Shown: piece by piece, positions 43,915 to 52,007 of the stretch | Numbering within the stretch: the first letter of the stretch is position 1 | Layout of the letters: the number at the start of each line of letters is the position of its first letter | Assembly (NCBI GenBank): GCA_934621605.1 | Contig: CAKTUZ010000006.1 | Coordinates: 44,380-108,379, forward strand | Reading direction: 5' to 3' | Length of the DNA stretch: 64,000 nt | Source: an uncultured bacterium | GTDB taxonomy: Bacteria > Vulcanimicrobiota > Xenobia > Xenobiales > Xenobiaceae | Notes under the pieces: generated by a model | The model's input: the letters and a program-made list of their open reading frames with translations, nothing else | Database searches by the model: none | What the model was told of the DNA's origin: nothing | Made by a program: the position numbers and the translations under genes

Positions 43915-45813
43915 ATGACTGTCAGTATTTGCAAATGCCCTCCTGAGTTCAAGGGTAAAGATAAAATTGATAAATCGGCTTTGGGGGTCGTGCGCAGACT
44001 GTATGAAGCCGGTCACACTGCTTATTTGGTCGGCGGTTGTGTGCGCGACATGCTTTTGGGGCGCTCTCCCAAAGATTTTGATATTGCCACTACGGCGCGT
44101 CCGGCCCAGGTGCGTCGTCTTTTTGGAAACAGTCGTTTGGTAGGGCGTCGTTTTCGTTTAGCTCACGTTTGTTGCGGCAAAAAAATTATTGAAGTCTCGA
44201 CTTTTCGTCGCTCTCCTGATCGAGAACTTTCCGACTATATGTGTGAAGACGATTTGGGCTCAGATGATGGAATTATTTTAGATAACACTTTCGGAACTCC
44301 TCAAGAAGACGCTCAGCGGCGCGATTTCAAAATTAATGGTCTTTTTTTAGATATTATGGCCTTCAGAGGACCGGTAGTTATCGATTTTGTCGGTGGTCTC
44401 GCTGATATGCAAAATAGGCTTGTCAGCACCATTGGTATCCCAGAAAAGCGCTTTATAGAAGATCCTGTACGTATGCTTAGAGCTGTCAAATTTTGCGCGA
44501 AACTTGGCTTTAAAATGGAGGAAAAGACTTGGAATGCCATTTTAAAAGAGCATTCGATGATAAAAACAGCCTCCATACCCAGAGTTCAGGAAGAACTGAT
44601 GCGTTTTTTAGAATTAGGTTGCTCTCGAGATAGTTTTCAACTTTTGTGGGATAGCGGGCTGTTAGCAGATTTGGTACCGAGCATTACCAAGTATTTAACT
44701 GGAACTCGCTACGGTTCTCGATTGCTCTCTCGGCCTAAGCGCCTTTTTGATCGCATTATCGATTTGGGTGATCAAGTAAAATTTGAGCCGGGTCGGGAAA
44801 GAGCCCAACATCTTGCCGTTTTAATATTGCCCATGTTTATAGGTGGGTGCTCTAAGCACGATTGGGAAGAGGATAGTTGGATTAACCAACTTGTCAAGCC
44901 TATAGCTTATTGTTTTGGTCTGTGTCGTCAAACTCAGTGCGAAATTGTGCAATACCTGATGAATTTAAAGCGTATGTTGTCCAGTCGCATTGAGTTTGAT
45001 GCTGCTAAAGTTTTGGTGGGGCGCAGTGGTTTTTCTTATGCTTTAACTTTGTTGGAATTGCTGAGAAAAGCTGAGGAGATAAGTGAAAAGAAACTTCAAT
45101 TTTGGCGAGAAATGTATAGACTGTGTGGCGCTGATAATTTGTCTTGCTTGAAAGATAATATCGCTCTGACCGGTTCTGCAGAAGACGAATATGATGATGA
45201 CGACTATGGTGAACTGACCGAGTTTGACGAATTGGCCGATTTTGAAGATGAGTTTAATGATCCTTACGATTCGGAAGAAGACAATTATTCGGCCGAGGAG
45301 AACAAGGTCGCTGATGCTGGAATTGTCCTGTCGGCGGAGCCACAGTCTGCAGTTGAGAAAGAAAAGGAGTCTGAAGAGTTTGTTGCGCCTGATAGTTGGC
45401 GCAAAATTCACGAATTGGATGAAATAGGTATCCCTTATGAATTGGACGAATTGTTTCGCTTTGATTATCAATATAACAACGAGGACGAGGAAGATAATTC
45501 TGTCAAGTCCAACGGCGGATTAAATAATTTGTTCGCTCTGGAAGAAAGTTCACATTCAGAAGTCGAGTCAGAAAAAGCAGACTCAGAAGAACGCAGTTTA
45601 GAAGAATTGTTCGACTTAAGTTCTGCCGAAGCGGAAGAAAAAGCTGAGCCTCTACTTGGGTTCGACAATTTTAATGAAGTTTCAGAAACAACTGAAGATA
45701 TGGGGTCAGAGGTAGTCGAAGAAAAAAAGGGTGCAGTTGCTGTCGAATCGACGAGTGGAAAAATAAAGTTTTCGGCTGTCGACGGACAGGGTCAAAGCAA
45801 AAAGCAAGGTTAA
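43915..45813 (+). CDS. pcnB: Poly(A) polymerase / CCA-adding family nucleotidyltransferase with acidic tail
   Basis: This is a 632-residue protein. Residues about 25-420 are a class II tRNA-nucleotidyltransferase/poly(A) polymerase core. It contains AYLVGGCVRDMLLGRSPKDF, DFDIATTARP (the DxD pair), GRRFRLAHV and ARR/RRDFKINGLF. Arg-rich patches near FRRSPDR are typical of PcnB. Residues about 420-632 are a long acidic, low-complexity extension (EDEYDDDDYGELTEFDELAD and further Glu/Asp runs) not found in the standard enzyme. It could instead be a CCA-adding enzyme; distinguishing them needs alignment. A multi-glutamate tail might modulate RNA or protein binding. Confidence 0.85.
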   Translation: MTVSICKCPPEFKGKDKIDKSALGVVRRLYEAGHTAYLVGGCVRDMLLGRSPKDFDIATTARPAQVRRLFGNSRLVGRRFRLAHVCCGKKIIEVSTFRRSPDRELSDYMCEDDLGSDDGIILDNTFGTPQEDAQRRDFKINGLFLDIMAFRGPVVIDFVGGLADMQNRLVSTIGIPEKRFIEDPVRMLRAVKFCAKLGFKMEEKTWNAILKEHSMIKTASIPRVQEELMRFLELGCSRDSFQLLWDSGLLADLVPSITKYLTGTRYGSRLLSRPKRLFDRIIDLGDQVKFEPGRERAQHLAVLILPMFIGGCSKHDWEEDSWINQLVKPIAYCFGLCRQTQCEIVQYLMNLKRMLSSRIEFDAAKVLVGRSGFSYALTLLELLRKAEEISEKKLQFWREMYRLCGADNLSCLKDNIALTGSAEDEYDDDDYGELTEFDELADFEDEFNDPYDSEEDNYSAEENKVADAGIVLSAEPQSAVEKEKESEEFVAPDSWRKIHELDEIGIPYELDELFRFDYQYNNEDEEDNSVKSNGGLNNLFALEESSHSEVESEKADSEERSLEELFDLSSAEAEEKAEPLLGFDNFNEVSETTEDMGSEVVEEKKGAVAVESTSGKIKFSAVDGQGQSKKQG

Positions 45814-45847
45814 AAAATATTAAGTCTGGAAAGGATGGTATATCTTA

Positions 45848-46537
45848 ATGGATAAGCGCGATCTGGCTAAAGTAGCCGCCGCTCGTGGAGCTTTGGAATA
45901 TATTCAAGACGGCATGAGAGTCGGTTTGGGAACAGGCTCTACTGCTGCCAAATTTGTTGATCTGTTGGCTGAACTTTGTCACCAAAATGGTTGGCATGTA
46001 GTTTGTGTACCCACTTCCGAAGTTACCGCTAAGCAAGCTCTCAGTTTGGGTTTAGAACTTGATCAAGCTTATCCGGATTTCCGCCATCTGGATGTTGTGG
46101 TAGATGGAGCTGACGAAATAGATCTACATGGCAACCTTACTAAGGGTGGGGGCGGCGCCTTATTGCGTGAAAAATACGTAGCGGCTGCAGCTGACAAGAT
46201 GGTTGTAATTGTAGACGAAGCCAAACATGTGGATTATTTGGGTACTACTTTTAAATTGCCAGTAGAAATTGTCTCTTTTGCATGGAGCAATACTATGGAG
46301 CGTTTGGCTGCTTTTACGCCTAATTTAGAGTTGCGCCGCCGCGGTGGTCAGATATTTGTAACTGACCAGGGCAACTATATTGTCGATTGTAAGTTTGATA
46401 AAATTGAAGATCCTGCCCAATTGCACAGTCAGTTGAAAGCCCTAACCGGTGTTGTGGAAACAGGCATTTTCTCTGGATATGCCAAAGTTTGCGTAACCGG
46501 TTTAGCTGATGGAACTTTTCGCACTCAAAAATTTTAG
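45848..46537 (+). CDS. rpiA: Ribose-5-phosphate isomerase A
   Basis: This 229-residue enzyme of the non-oxidative pentose phosphate pathway interconverts ribose-5-phosphate and ribulose-5-phosphate. It carries the signatures VGLGTGSTAAKFV, DGADEIDLHGNLTKGGGGAL and LREKYVAAAADKMV. Length and motifs are standard. It follows the pcnB-like gene by 34 bases and ends before a strong terminator. Confidence 0.96.
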   Translation: MDKRDLAKVAAARGALEYIQDGMRVGLGTGSTAAKFVDLLAELCHQNGWHVVCVPTSEVTAKQALSLGLELDQAYPDFRHLDVVVDGADEIDLHGNLTKGGGGALLREKYVAAAADKMVVIVDEAKHVDYLGTTFKLPVEIVSFAWSNTMERLAAFTPNLELRRRGGQIFVTDQGNYIVDCKFDKIEDPAQLHSQLKALTGVVETGIFSGYAKVCVTGLADGTFRTQKF

Positions 46538-46546
46538 TTGAATAGT

Positions 46547-46604
46547 AAGAAGCGCTTATTCTCATAAGCTAACAAGTTAGCGGGAAGGAGCGCTTCTTTT
46601 TTTT
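46547..46604 (+). terminator. Terminator after rpiA
   Basis: AAGAAGCGCT (46547-46556) pairs with AGCGCTTCTT (46589-46598), with a run of T to 46604. Confidence 0.88.
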
Positions 46605-46690
46605 GTCCCGCGCCTCTTTGTATATCCGTGGAGGAGATTCCAGGAATCACTTGAAAGTTAGCAATTCTGCCTGTCGTATATTTTGGGCGG

Positions 46691-46719
46691 TTGCCTTAGT
46701 TAATATTTTTGCTTATTGT
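46691..46719 (+). promoter_or_regulatory. Possible promoter of the metallopeptidase gene
   Basis: TTGCCT (46691-46696) and TATTGT (46714-46719) with a 17-base spacer lie about 35 bases before the ATG at 46754. Confidence 0.4.
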
Positions 46720-46753
46720 ATAAAAAATGTTTAATGCTCTTTGGAGGTGCTCG

Positions 46754-48508
46754 ATGCGGAGATATATTTTTGGTTGGATGGCCGTAGCGCTAGTCGTGGC
46801 TTCTGCTGCCGGATGCGGCGGTAACGGAGGAGATGCCTCTAACTATGTAGTGCCGGATATCCCCCCGGTCTCCGACTCGCAGAGAACCGTTTCTTATCTC
46901 GTTGAAGATTTCCAAAAAGGCGACGATTGCCACTTAGTTATTTCCACCAATGCAAAAACTGCCGAAAATCGCGACCTTCGTAAAGTTACGGTAAGTTCTG
47001 ACGTTGACTATAGCGTCAGTTCTTCTCCCAAGCAGTTTTTAGCCAAAGACGACGAAGCGGAAGCTTATGCTCCCATGGCTTGCGGTTTTGCTGAAGCTGC
47101 TATTGATATTTCCACCGCTGAAGAGACTGCGACTGAAGGCTCTGCTCGTATTAACCATGGGGCTTCTGCCAGTTTTGACAGTATGAAAAAAGGCGATGTC
47201 GAGTGGATTTGGGCAGCTTTTAACGGTACAGCTCAGAAAGTCTATGTCAAGAAAGTTTTGGATAGCGACCCGACTACCCATTGCAATATTTTATCCAGCG
47301 CCACTAAAGATGAGACTGGAAATTACGCTACTGAGCTTACCGAAGCTCAGGCTTTAGCCGTAGCTCAAGCTTTTGATAACGAAATTTACGACCAAGTAAC
47401 TAAAGTTTGTGGCTACGAGTGGAATACTGGCGGCGGTCGCGATGGTGACAGGCGCGTCAATATTGTTTTCTTGCGCGATGAGCAAATGAAGAAGCAAGAT
47501 GGTAGCACTATCTATGGCTTTGTAAGCGTTCGTGACCTTTTGCCTCGTGTCTCCGACGAATATAGCGCCAAAGTTGAAAAGAATTATAGCAATGGCGGTG
47601 AGTATATTTACTTGAATTATGATGTCTTCTTTGGCGGCGCCACCGATGCTGCGCTTGGTGGCGAAGAATTTAAGACCGCTTTGGCTCACGAGTTTACTCA
47701 CTTAACCCAATTGAACCAGAAGGTCGCCAAGAATGGTTTCTTTACCGATTTGGGACAGGTCAATGCTTACAGCTCAGTAGCTGCTCTCTATTCTGCCGTA
47801 GGTGATCCTACCTTGACTGAAGGCTTAGCTGAAGTTGGTGCTGATTTGTGCGGTTTCGGCGTCAACTATGCCGATGGTAAGACTTCTGGCAAAGCTGCCT
47901 CTCAGTTATCATTAGATTCCATTTATCGTTATATGAACGGTAAGAGTACTTTTGCTACTGAAGATTCCAAAGATGCTCCTACCATTTTCCCCACCGCTTT
48001 CTTTGATACAGAAGCCAAAGATCTCGCCGGTATGGGCCACCTTTTCGGTTTGCATATTTTAGGTTATTACGGAAAAGATACTCTCAGCAAATTGTATAAG
48101 TCTCCCGATTGTGGTGTAGAACTTTTGGAAGGTGCTTTGGGCGAGCCTGTCAACGACATTATGCATCGTTATGATATGGCTGTCTCTTTGAGCGGTTTGG
48201 GTTCTCTGCCTACCCAGTATGCCAAATATGAAATCCCCTATGTCAATTTGGGTGGAAGCAATGTATATTTAGCTTCCGATGGTTCCATTAAGTCAGTCAA
48301 TATCAATAAGGCTGTGGATGCCGATTACAGAATCGTTTATCCTAAGTTGTCTGCTAGTCAGTTTGAAGTTTTGCCTTGGTTCAATTGTTTAACTCACTTA
48401 GTATGCCAGACTTCAGCTCCTTTGAAAGTCAATGCTGTTGTGCCCAAGAGCGCTCAAACAAATCTTATCCATATCGACGACAATGGTGACATTAAGGCTA
48501 TCTACTAA
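46754..48508 (+). CDS. Lipoprotein zinc metallopeptidase (HEXXH)
   Basis: This 584-residue protein has a lipoprotein signal (AVALVVASAAGCGG, lipobox Cys at about residue 21). The ectodomain has the zinc motif HEFTHLTQ, with a possible third ligand in the downstream helix GLAEVGADL. The arrangement of a propeptide-like N-terminal part, the HEXXH, then a Glu about 60-70 residues later resembles the M30 (hyicolysin-like) peptidases. It is probably displayed on the cell surface. The start is ATG 46754 with GGAGG six bases upstream; a longer frame from 46727 lacks that signal. It is flanked by a terminator on each side. Confidence 0.83.
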   Translation: MRRYIFGWMAVALVVASAAGCGGNGGDASNYVVPDIPPVSDSQRTVSYLVEDFQKGDDCHLVISTNAKTAENRDLRKVTVSSDVDYSVSSSPKQFLAKDDEAEAYAPMACGFAEAAIDISTAEETATEGSARINHGASASFDSMKKGDVEWIWAAFNGTAQKVYVKKVLDSDPTTHCNILSSATKDETGNYATELTEAQALAVAQAFDNEIYDQVTKVCGYEWNTGGGRDGDRRVNIVFLRDEQMKKQDGSTIYGFVSVRDLLPRVSDEYSAKVEKNYSNGGEYIYLNYDVFFGGATDAALGGEEFKTALAHEFTHLTQLNQKVAKNGFFTDLGQVNAYSSVAALYSAVGDPTLTEGLAEVGADLCGFGVNYADGKTSGKAASQLSLDSIYRYMNGKSTFATEDSKDAPTIFPTAFFDTEAKDLAGMGHLFGLHILGYYGKDTLSKLYKSPDCGVELLEGALGEPVNDIMHRYDMAVSLSGLGSLPTQYAKYEIPYVNLGGSNVYLASDGSIKSVNINKAVDADYRIVYPKLSASQFEVLPWFNCLTHLVCQTSAPLKVNAVVPKSAQTNLIHIDDNGDIKAIY

Positions 48509-48567
48509 GAGTTGGCCTAAGAGTCGGGCTAAAATTTTGCAAAAAAATTAAGCTTGGCTAGATTTTG

Positions 48568-48634
48568 TCCGCTTGCGCTTGCGAAACTGGATGTTTTTAA
48601 GCACAGTTTCCTCAGGTGTAGGCGGATTTTTTTT
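48568..48634 (+). terminator. Terminator after the metallopeptidase gene
   Basis: An outer stem TCCGC/GCGGA and an inner stem AAACTG/CAGTTT are followed by eight T (48627-48634). Confidence 0.65.
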
Positions 48635-48654
48635 GGCTGCAATGGGAAAAAAAT

Positions 48655-49755
48655 ATGAAATTATGGCGCTGGGCGCTGTGGAGTATCTTTTTTATAAGCT
48701 TATTGTTTTTAAGCTGTGAATTTTACTTAGCTTTTAGAGGCGTAAATTTGCGCTCTTATGAAGTTTTGGCAGCTCGAAGGAAATTGGTACCCGTTTATCT
48801 TCGCCAGGCTTGGGATGAGTGTGGTTGGGGGTGGGAACGCGGAGATTACACTTCCGAAGAAAATAATGAAGTAATTCAACATGTGGGTGAAGACGGTTTA
48901 CGTAGATCCGTACCGAAAATAAAGAAAGAAGCTGCCCATCGGGTGGCAGTTTTTGGTTGCTCTTTTACTTTTGGTTGTGGGGTAGAGGATAAAGAAACTT
49001 TCCCTTATTTGCTCAATGAGCGCTTCGCGGATACAGTTTTTGATAACTATGGGGTTAGTGGCTTTGGAGCTTATCAGGTGCTATTAGCTATTCGTCATGT
49101 ACTGCAACAAAAAGATTATGATTTGGTTGTATATAACATGATACCGTTGCATTTGACACGCAATGTGGATCGACGAATTTGGGGAACATTGCAAAATAGC
49201 GGGACGTATAAGATACAGCCGTATGTTGAATTAACAGATAATGGCCTTAAAGAACACACTAGCAATTCTTTTTTTTGGCCGGGAGAGAAGACTTTTCTGA
49301 GCGTAAATTTTCTAAAAAGAGTTTGGGATGCTTACTTTTTTAATGCATATGCAGAACAAGCCGTTCGTCCGCATAGTTTGGAAGATGTAGACAGTTGGGA
49401 ATATAAATTTAATAAGGTTATTCGTGAGAAGGTCTTAGGACGGGAAGTTGTAGAAATTCCGGAAGTTTCTCAGTTGGTAAAAATTCAGCAAATACTAGTA
49501 GACGAAATGTACCAAGTTTGCTCTCTTCACGGAAGTCGTTTTGCTGTAGCTATTATAGAAAACAATGCTAACTTATTTGCGGTAGGTTGTGAAGCCTTAG
49601 GCAAGCCTTATGACTGCTGTTTGCTCGATCCGCCCGATTCACAAAGAGCTGCCAATCGAGTAAAAGGAGTAGTCAGTAATCATCCGGGGCCAACAGTACA
49701 TAGGGCTTGGGCTGATAATTTTGAACCTTGGTTGCGCAGTCAAGGTTTTAAGTAG
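48655..49755 (+). CDS. SGNH/GDSL-like membrane-anchored protein, paralogue 4
   Basis: This 366-residue protein has an N-terminal hydrophobic anchor (WSIFFISLLFLSCEFYLAF). The family blocks are VGEDGLRRS, FGCSFTFGCGVEDKET, NYGVSGFGAYQ and SNHPGPTVHRAW. It is related to the tandem trio at 40612-43836 but separated from it by pcnB, rpiA and the metallopeptidase gene. The catalytic Asp position before the His is Val. It starts 20 bases after a terminator, so expression depends on readthrough or on an unseen promoter. Confidence 0.75.
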   Translation: MKLWRWALWSIFFISLLFLSCEFYLAFRGVNLRSYEVLAARRKLVPVYLRQAWDECGWGWERGDYTSEENNEVIQHVGEDGLRRSVPKIKKEAAHRVAVFGCSFTFGCGVEDKETFPYLLNERFADTVFDNYGVSGFGAYQVLLAIRHVLQQKDYDLVVYNMIPLHLTRNVDRRIWGTLQNSGTYKIQPYVELTDNGLKEHTSNSFFWPGEKTFLSVNFLKRVWDAYFFNAYAEQAVRPHSLEDVDSWEYKFNKVIREKVLGREVVEIPEVSQLVKIQQILVDEMYQVCSLHGSRFAVAIIENNANLFAVGCEALGKPYDCCLLDPPDSQRAANRVKGVVSNHPGPTVHRAWADNFEPWLRSQGFK

Positions 49756-49870
49756 GTATTTTTCGCCAATAAAGCAACAAATCTGCAACTTATGGGGGAG
49801 GGGATGGTAGGTGGCCAAGAGCTGATGGCTTCGGCCACGCAGGGATTTTTCGAAGCGCTGGTTGCTCTGC

Positions 49871-50707
49871 TTAAATTCCTAAAAGGTACTCTACGCGGCG
49901 AAAATCGCTCGAAGGCACAGAAAAGCCTACATTAGTATCTAAAGCTTCGAGGCGTCGCATTTCTTCTTTATTTAAGGCAAAGTCAAAAATTGCAAAGTTT
50001 TGGCGCATGCGCTCGCTGTGAGTCGATTTAGGAATGGCAATTATGCCATTTTGGACAAGGAAGCGCAAAGCAACCTGGGCAGCATTTTTATTATGCTTTT
50101 GGCCAATTTCGAGCAACACAGGGTTGGTAAAGCAATTGGCGCGTCCCTGAGCTAGAGAGCCTCAAGATTCTGGTTGCACATTGTATTTGCGCATTACTTC
50201 GCGAGCGGTTTTTTGCTGATAAAAGACGTGTGCTTCTACTTGATTGAGCATGGGCTTAATATCAGCAAAAAAGCAAAGATCTACTAAGCGATCGGGGGTA
50301 AAGTTGGAAACGCCTATAGCTTTAGCTGTACCGCAGCGATAAGCTTCTTCCATGGCTCGATAGGTGCCATAGTAGTCGCCTAAGGGCTGGTGAATGAGCA
50401 AAAGATCTACATAGTCAGTTTGCAAACGTTCCAGAGATGCTTTGATAGATTCTTGAGCTTTTTGGTAGCCAGCTTGGCTATACCAGATCTTGGTGGTCAG
50501 AAAAATATCCTGACGGGGAATACCAGATTCTTTTATGGCTTGTCCTACTTCAGCTTCATTGCCGTAAAACTGAGCCGTATCCAAAAGGCGATAGCCTATT
50601 TGCAAAGCTTGCAAAACGCATTCTTTGGTTTGAGCCGGAGGAACTTTGTATACTCCGTAACCAAGCAGCGGCATAGGCAAACCGTTATTTAATTTTATAT
50701 ATTCCAT
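49871..50707 (-). pseudogene. Aldo/keto reductase interrupted by one in-frame TGA
   Basis: The two halves belong to one aldo/keto reductase frame. The 5' part has GLPMPLLGYGVYK, DTAQFYGNE (catalytic Asp and Tyr), TTKIW (Lys) and LLIHQPLGDYYG (His). It stops after VQPES at 50164-50162. The frame is unchanged after the TGA and continues GSLAQGRANCFTNPVLLEIG, then AAQVALRFLVQNG and IAIPKSTHSERM, the family C-terminus. The stop sits where family members have Trp (ESWGPL), so it is a TGG-to-TGA change. ATG 50707 has GGGGAG seven bases upstream. TGA ends other genes here, so recoding is unlikely. A sequencing error or readthrough remains possible. Confidence 0.88.
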
Positions 50708-50730
50708 AGCTGTACTCCCCATTTTCTCTG

Positions 50731-51153
50731 TTATAAATTCCACACTTTAATACCGTCAAAGTGAGAGGAGGGACCCCGCTTTATACTTTCTGCTAAGGGA
50801 CGAAGGAATATTTCAGCCGTGACGGCGATTTCTGCTTCAATTAAATGGCCGCCTTTCATCTGTCCGCCAACACCGCCCAAAGCTGCGTGAGCATGTAAGA
50901 AAGGCTCTCCCTCTAAAGTGGAGATATTGCCTACCAAACTGACTAACTCCCAAGCTTCCTCAAAGTGGGTGATGTTGTAACCGCTGAAATCGGCTTTGGC
51001 TAAACCTATATCTACTTTACGTACAGCACCCAAACCGGATACTTCAGCTGCTTCCACTCCGGCTTCGGCGGCAGCTTGCAAGATCGATTCTTTTAATTTG
51101 TCTCCCGGAACCATAGTTACCAAGATGATCTCACCATTGCGTTTCCATTGCAT
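50731..51153 (-). CDS. PPC/DUF296-domain protein
   Basis: This 140-residue protein has the PPC (plant and prokaryote conserved) domain. The key His pair is in LHAHAALGG, and GGHLIEAEIAVTAEIFL follows. Bacterial PPC proteins are trimeric and mostly of unknown function; the plant ones are AT-hook DNA-binding proteins. No AT-hook is present here. ATG 51153 has GGAGAG eight bases upstream; a TTG 15 bases earlier is an alternative. It is 23 bases before the interrupted aldo/keto reductase on the same strand. Confidence 0.85.
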   Translation of the reverse strand: MQWKRNGEIILVTMVPGDKLKESILQAAAEAGVEAAEVSGLGAVRKVDIGLAKADFSGYNITHFEEAWELVSLVGNISTLEGEPFLHAHAALGGVGGQMKGGHLIEAEIAVTAEIFLRPLAESIKRGPSSHFDGIKVWNL

Positions 51154-51349
51154 AATTTGTCTCTCCAAATTTTTTTGACTATTTTTAGCCTTTTTGTTCC
51201 TTGTCCTGCTCTGAAAAAGGTTGAGAAAACTTAAAGTATTAAACTGACTAAAACGTCAAAAAAGCCGAAAAAATCAGGATTTTACCTTTGCAAAATTGAG
51301 GCTTTGACCAACTTCTTTAAAAAAACTTAACTTTTTTTGGCTTTAGGTG

Positions 51350-51378
51350 TTGACACGGACTCCCCGTTTGAGTAATAT
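51350..51378 (+). promoter_or_regulatory. Promoter of the tRNA cluster
   Basis: TTGACA (51350-51355) is a perfect -35, with TAATAT (51373-51378) at 17 bases and a TATACT slightly further on. The tRNA-Lys gene starts 18 bases after the -10. Confidence 0.7.
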
Positions 51379-51396
51379 ACTGCCCGTAAGCGGTAC

Positions 51397-51472
<76 letters not shown>

Positions 51473-51480
51473 CCCCATTC

Positions 51481-51559
51481 GGGCGGGTGGCGGAATGGTA
51501 GACGCGCTGGTCTTAGGAGCCAGTGAGAAATCGTAAGGGTTCGAGTCCCTTCCCGCCCA
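51481..51559 (+). tRNA. tRNA-Leu(UAG)
   Basis: Acceptor arms GGGCGGG/CCCGCCC, a class II variable arm, and the loop CTTAGGA give anticodon TAG. CCA is not encoded, unlike the flanking tRNAs, so it needs CCA-adding activity. Confidence 0.9.
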
Positions 51560-51587
51560 CGGCTCAAAGTCAGGGAAAACTGTACAT

Positions 51588-51662
51588 GCGGAAGTAGCTC
51601 AGCGGTAGAGCATTGCCTTGCCAAGGCAAGGGTCGAGAGTTCGAATCTCTTCTTCCGCTCCA
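51588..51662 (+). tRNA. tRNA-Gly(GCC), copy 1
   Basis: GCGGAAG/CTTCCGC acceptor arms and the anticodon GCC between CCTT and AAGG. CCA is encoded. It is identical in sequence to the copy at 51753. Confidence 0.95.
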
Positions 51663-51752
51663 CATGCAGTATCATTCCCGCCTTTGGGCGCCTGGCCTTG
51701 GGGGAGAAAAAAACGAGATTGAAGTCACTGGCTGTAATCTCGGAAATATCTT

Positions 51753-51827
51753 GCGGAAGTAGCTCAGCGGTAGAGCATTGCCTTGCCAAGGCAAGGGTCG
51801 AGAGTTCGAATCTCTTCTTCCGCTCCA
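51753..51827 (+). tRNA. tRNA-Gly(GCC), copy 2
   Basis: An identical 75-base duplicate of the 51588 gene, separated from it by 90 bases of unrelated sequence. Confidence 0.95.
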
Positions 51828-51835
51828 TAACGAGT

Positions 51836-51870
51836 AGGGGCCGCCGGAGAGGTGGTCCTTATTTGTTTTA
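51836..51870 (+). terminator. Possible terminator of the tRNA cluster
   Basis: AGGGGCCGCC pairs imperfectly with GGTGGTCCTT (51851-51860, several G-T pairs), followed by a T-rich stretch. Weak. Confidence 0.35.
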
Positions 51871-52007
51871 TCTGCAAAAAAATCGTGTAATAAACGTATG
51901 TGTGAACCTTAGCGACGCGGGCTCCAATTTTTGAGTTGTGGTGACATGATTCTTTTTGGGGTGGACGAATTAACGCCGCCAGTCCTAAGATTTTCTAGGA
52001 GGAAAAA

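Noticed and set aside
50162..50164. TGA as a sense codon (Trp) or selenocysteine.
   Set aside because: TGA ends several other genes here. The expected residue is Trp, not Cys, and I saw no selenocysteine-insertion stem-loop directly downstream.
51588..51827. Two identical 75-base repeats, considered as a CRISPR-like or other repeat array.
   Set aside because: Both copies fold as tRNA-Gly(GCC). There are only two, and the spacing is not regular enough for an array. I saw no CRISPR elsewhere.
51698..51934. A plus-strand open frame containing CGSSSAVEHCLAKARVESS.
   Set aside because: It reads through tRNA-Gly copy 2 and is a common spurious call.
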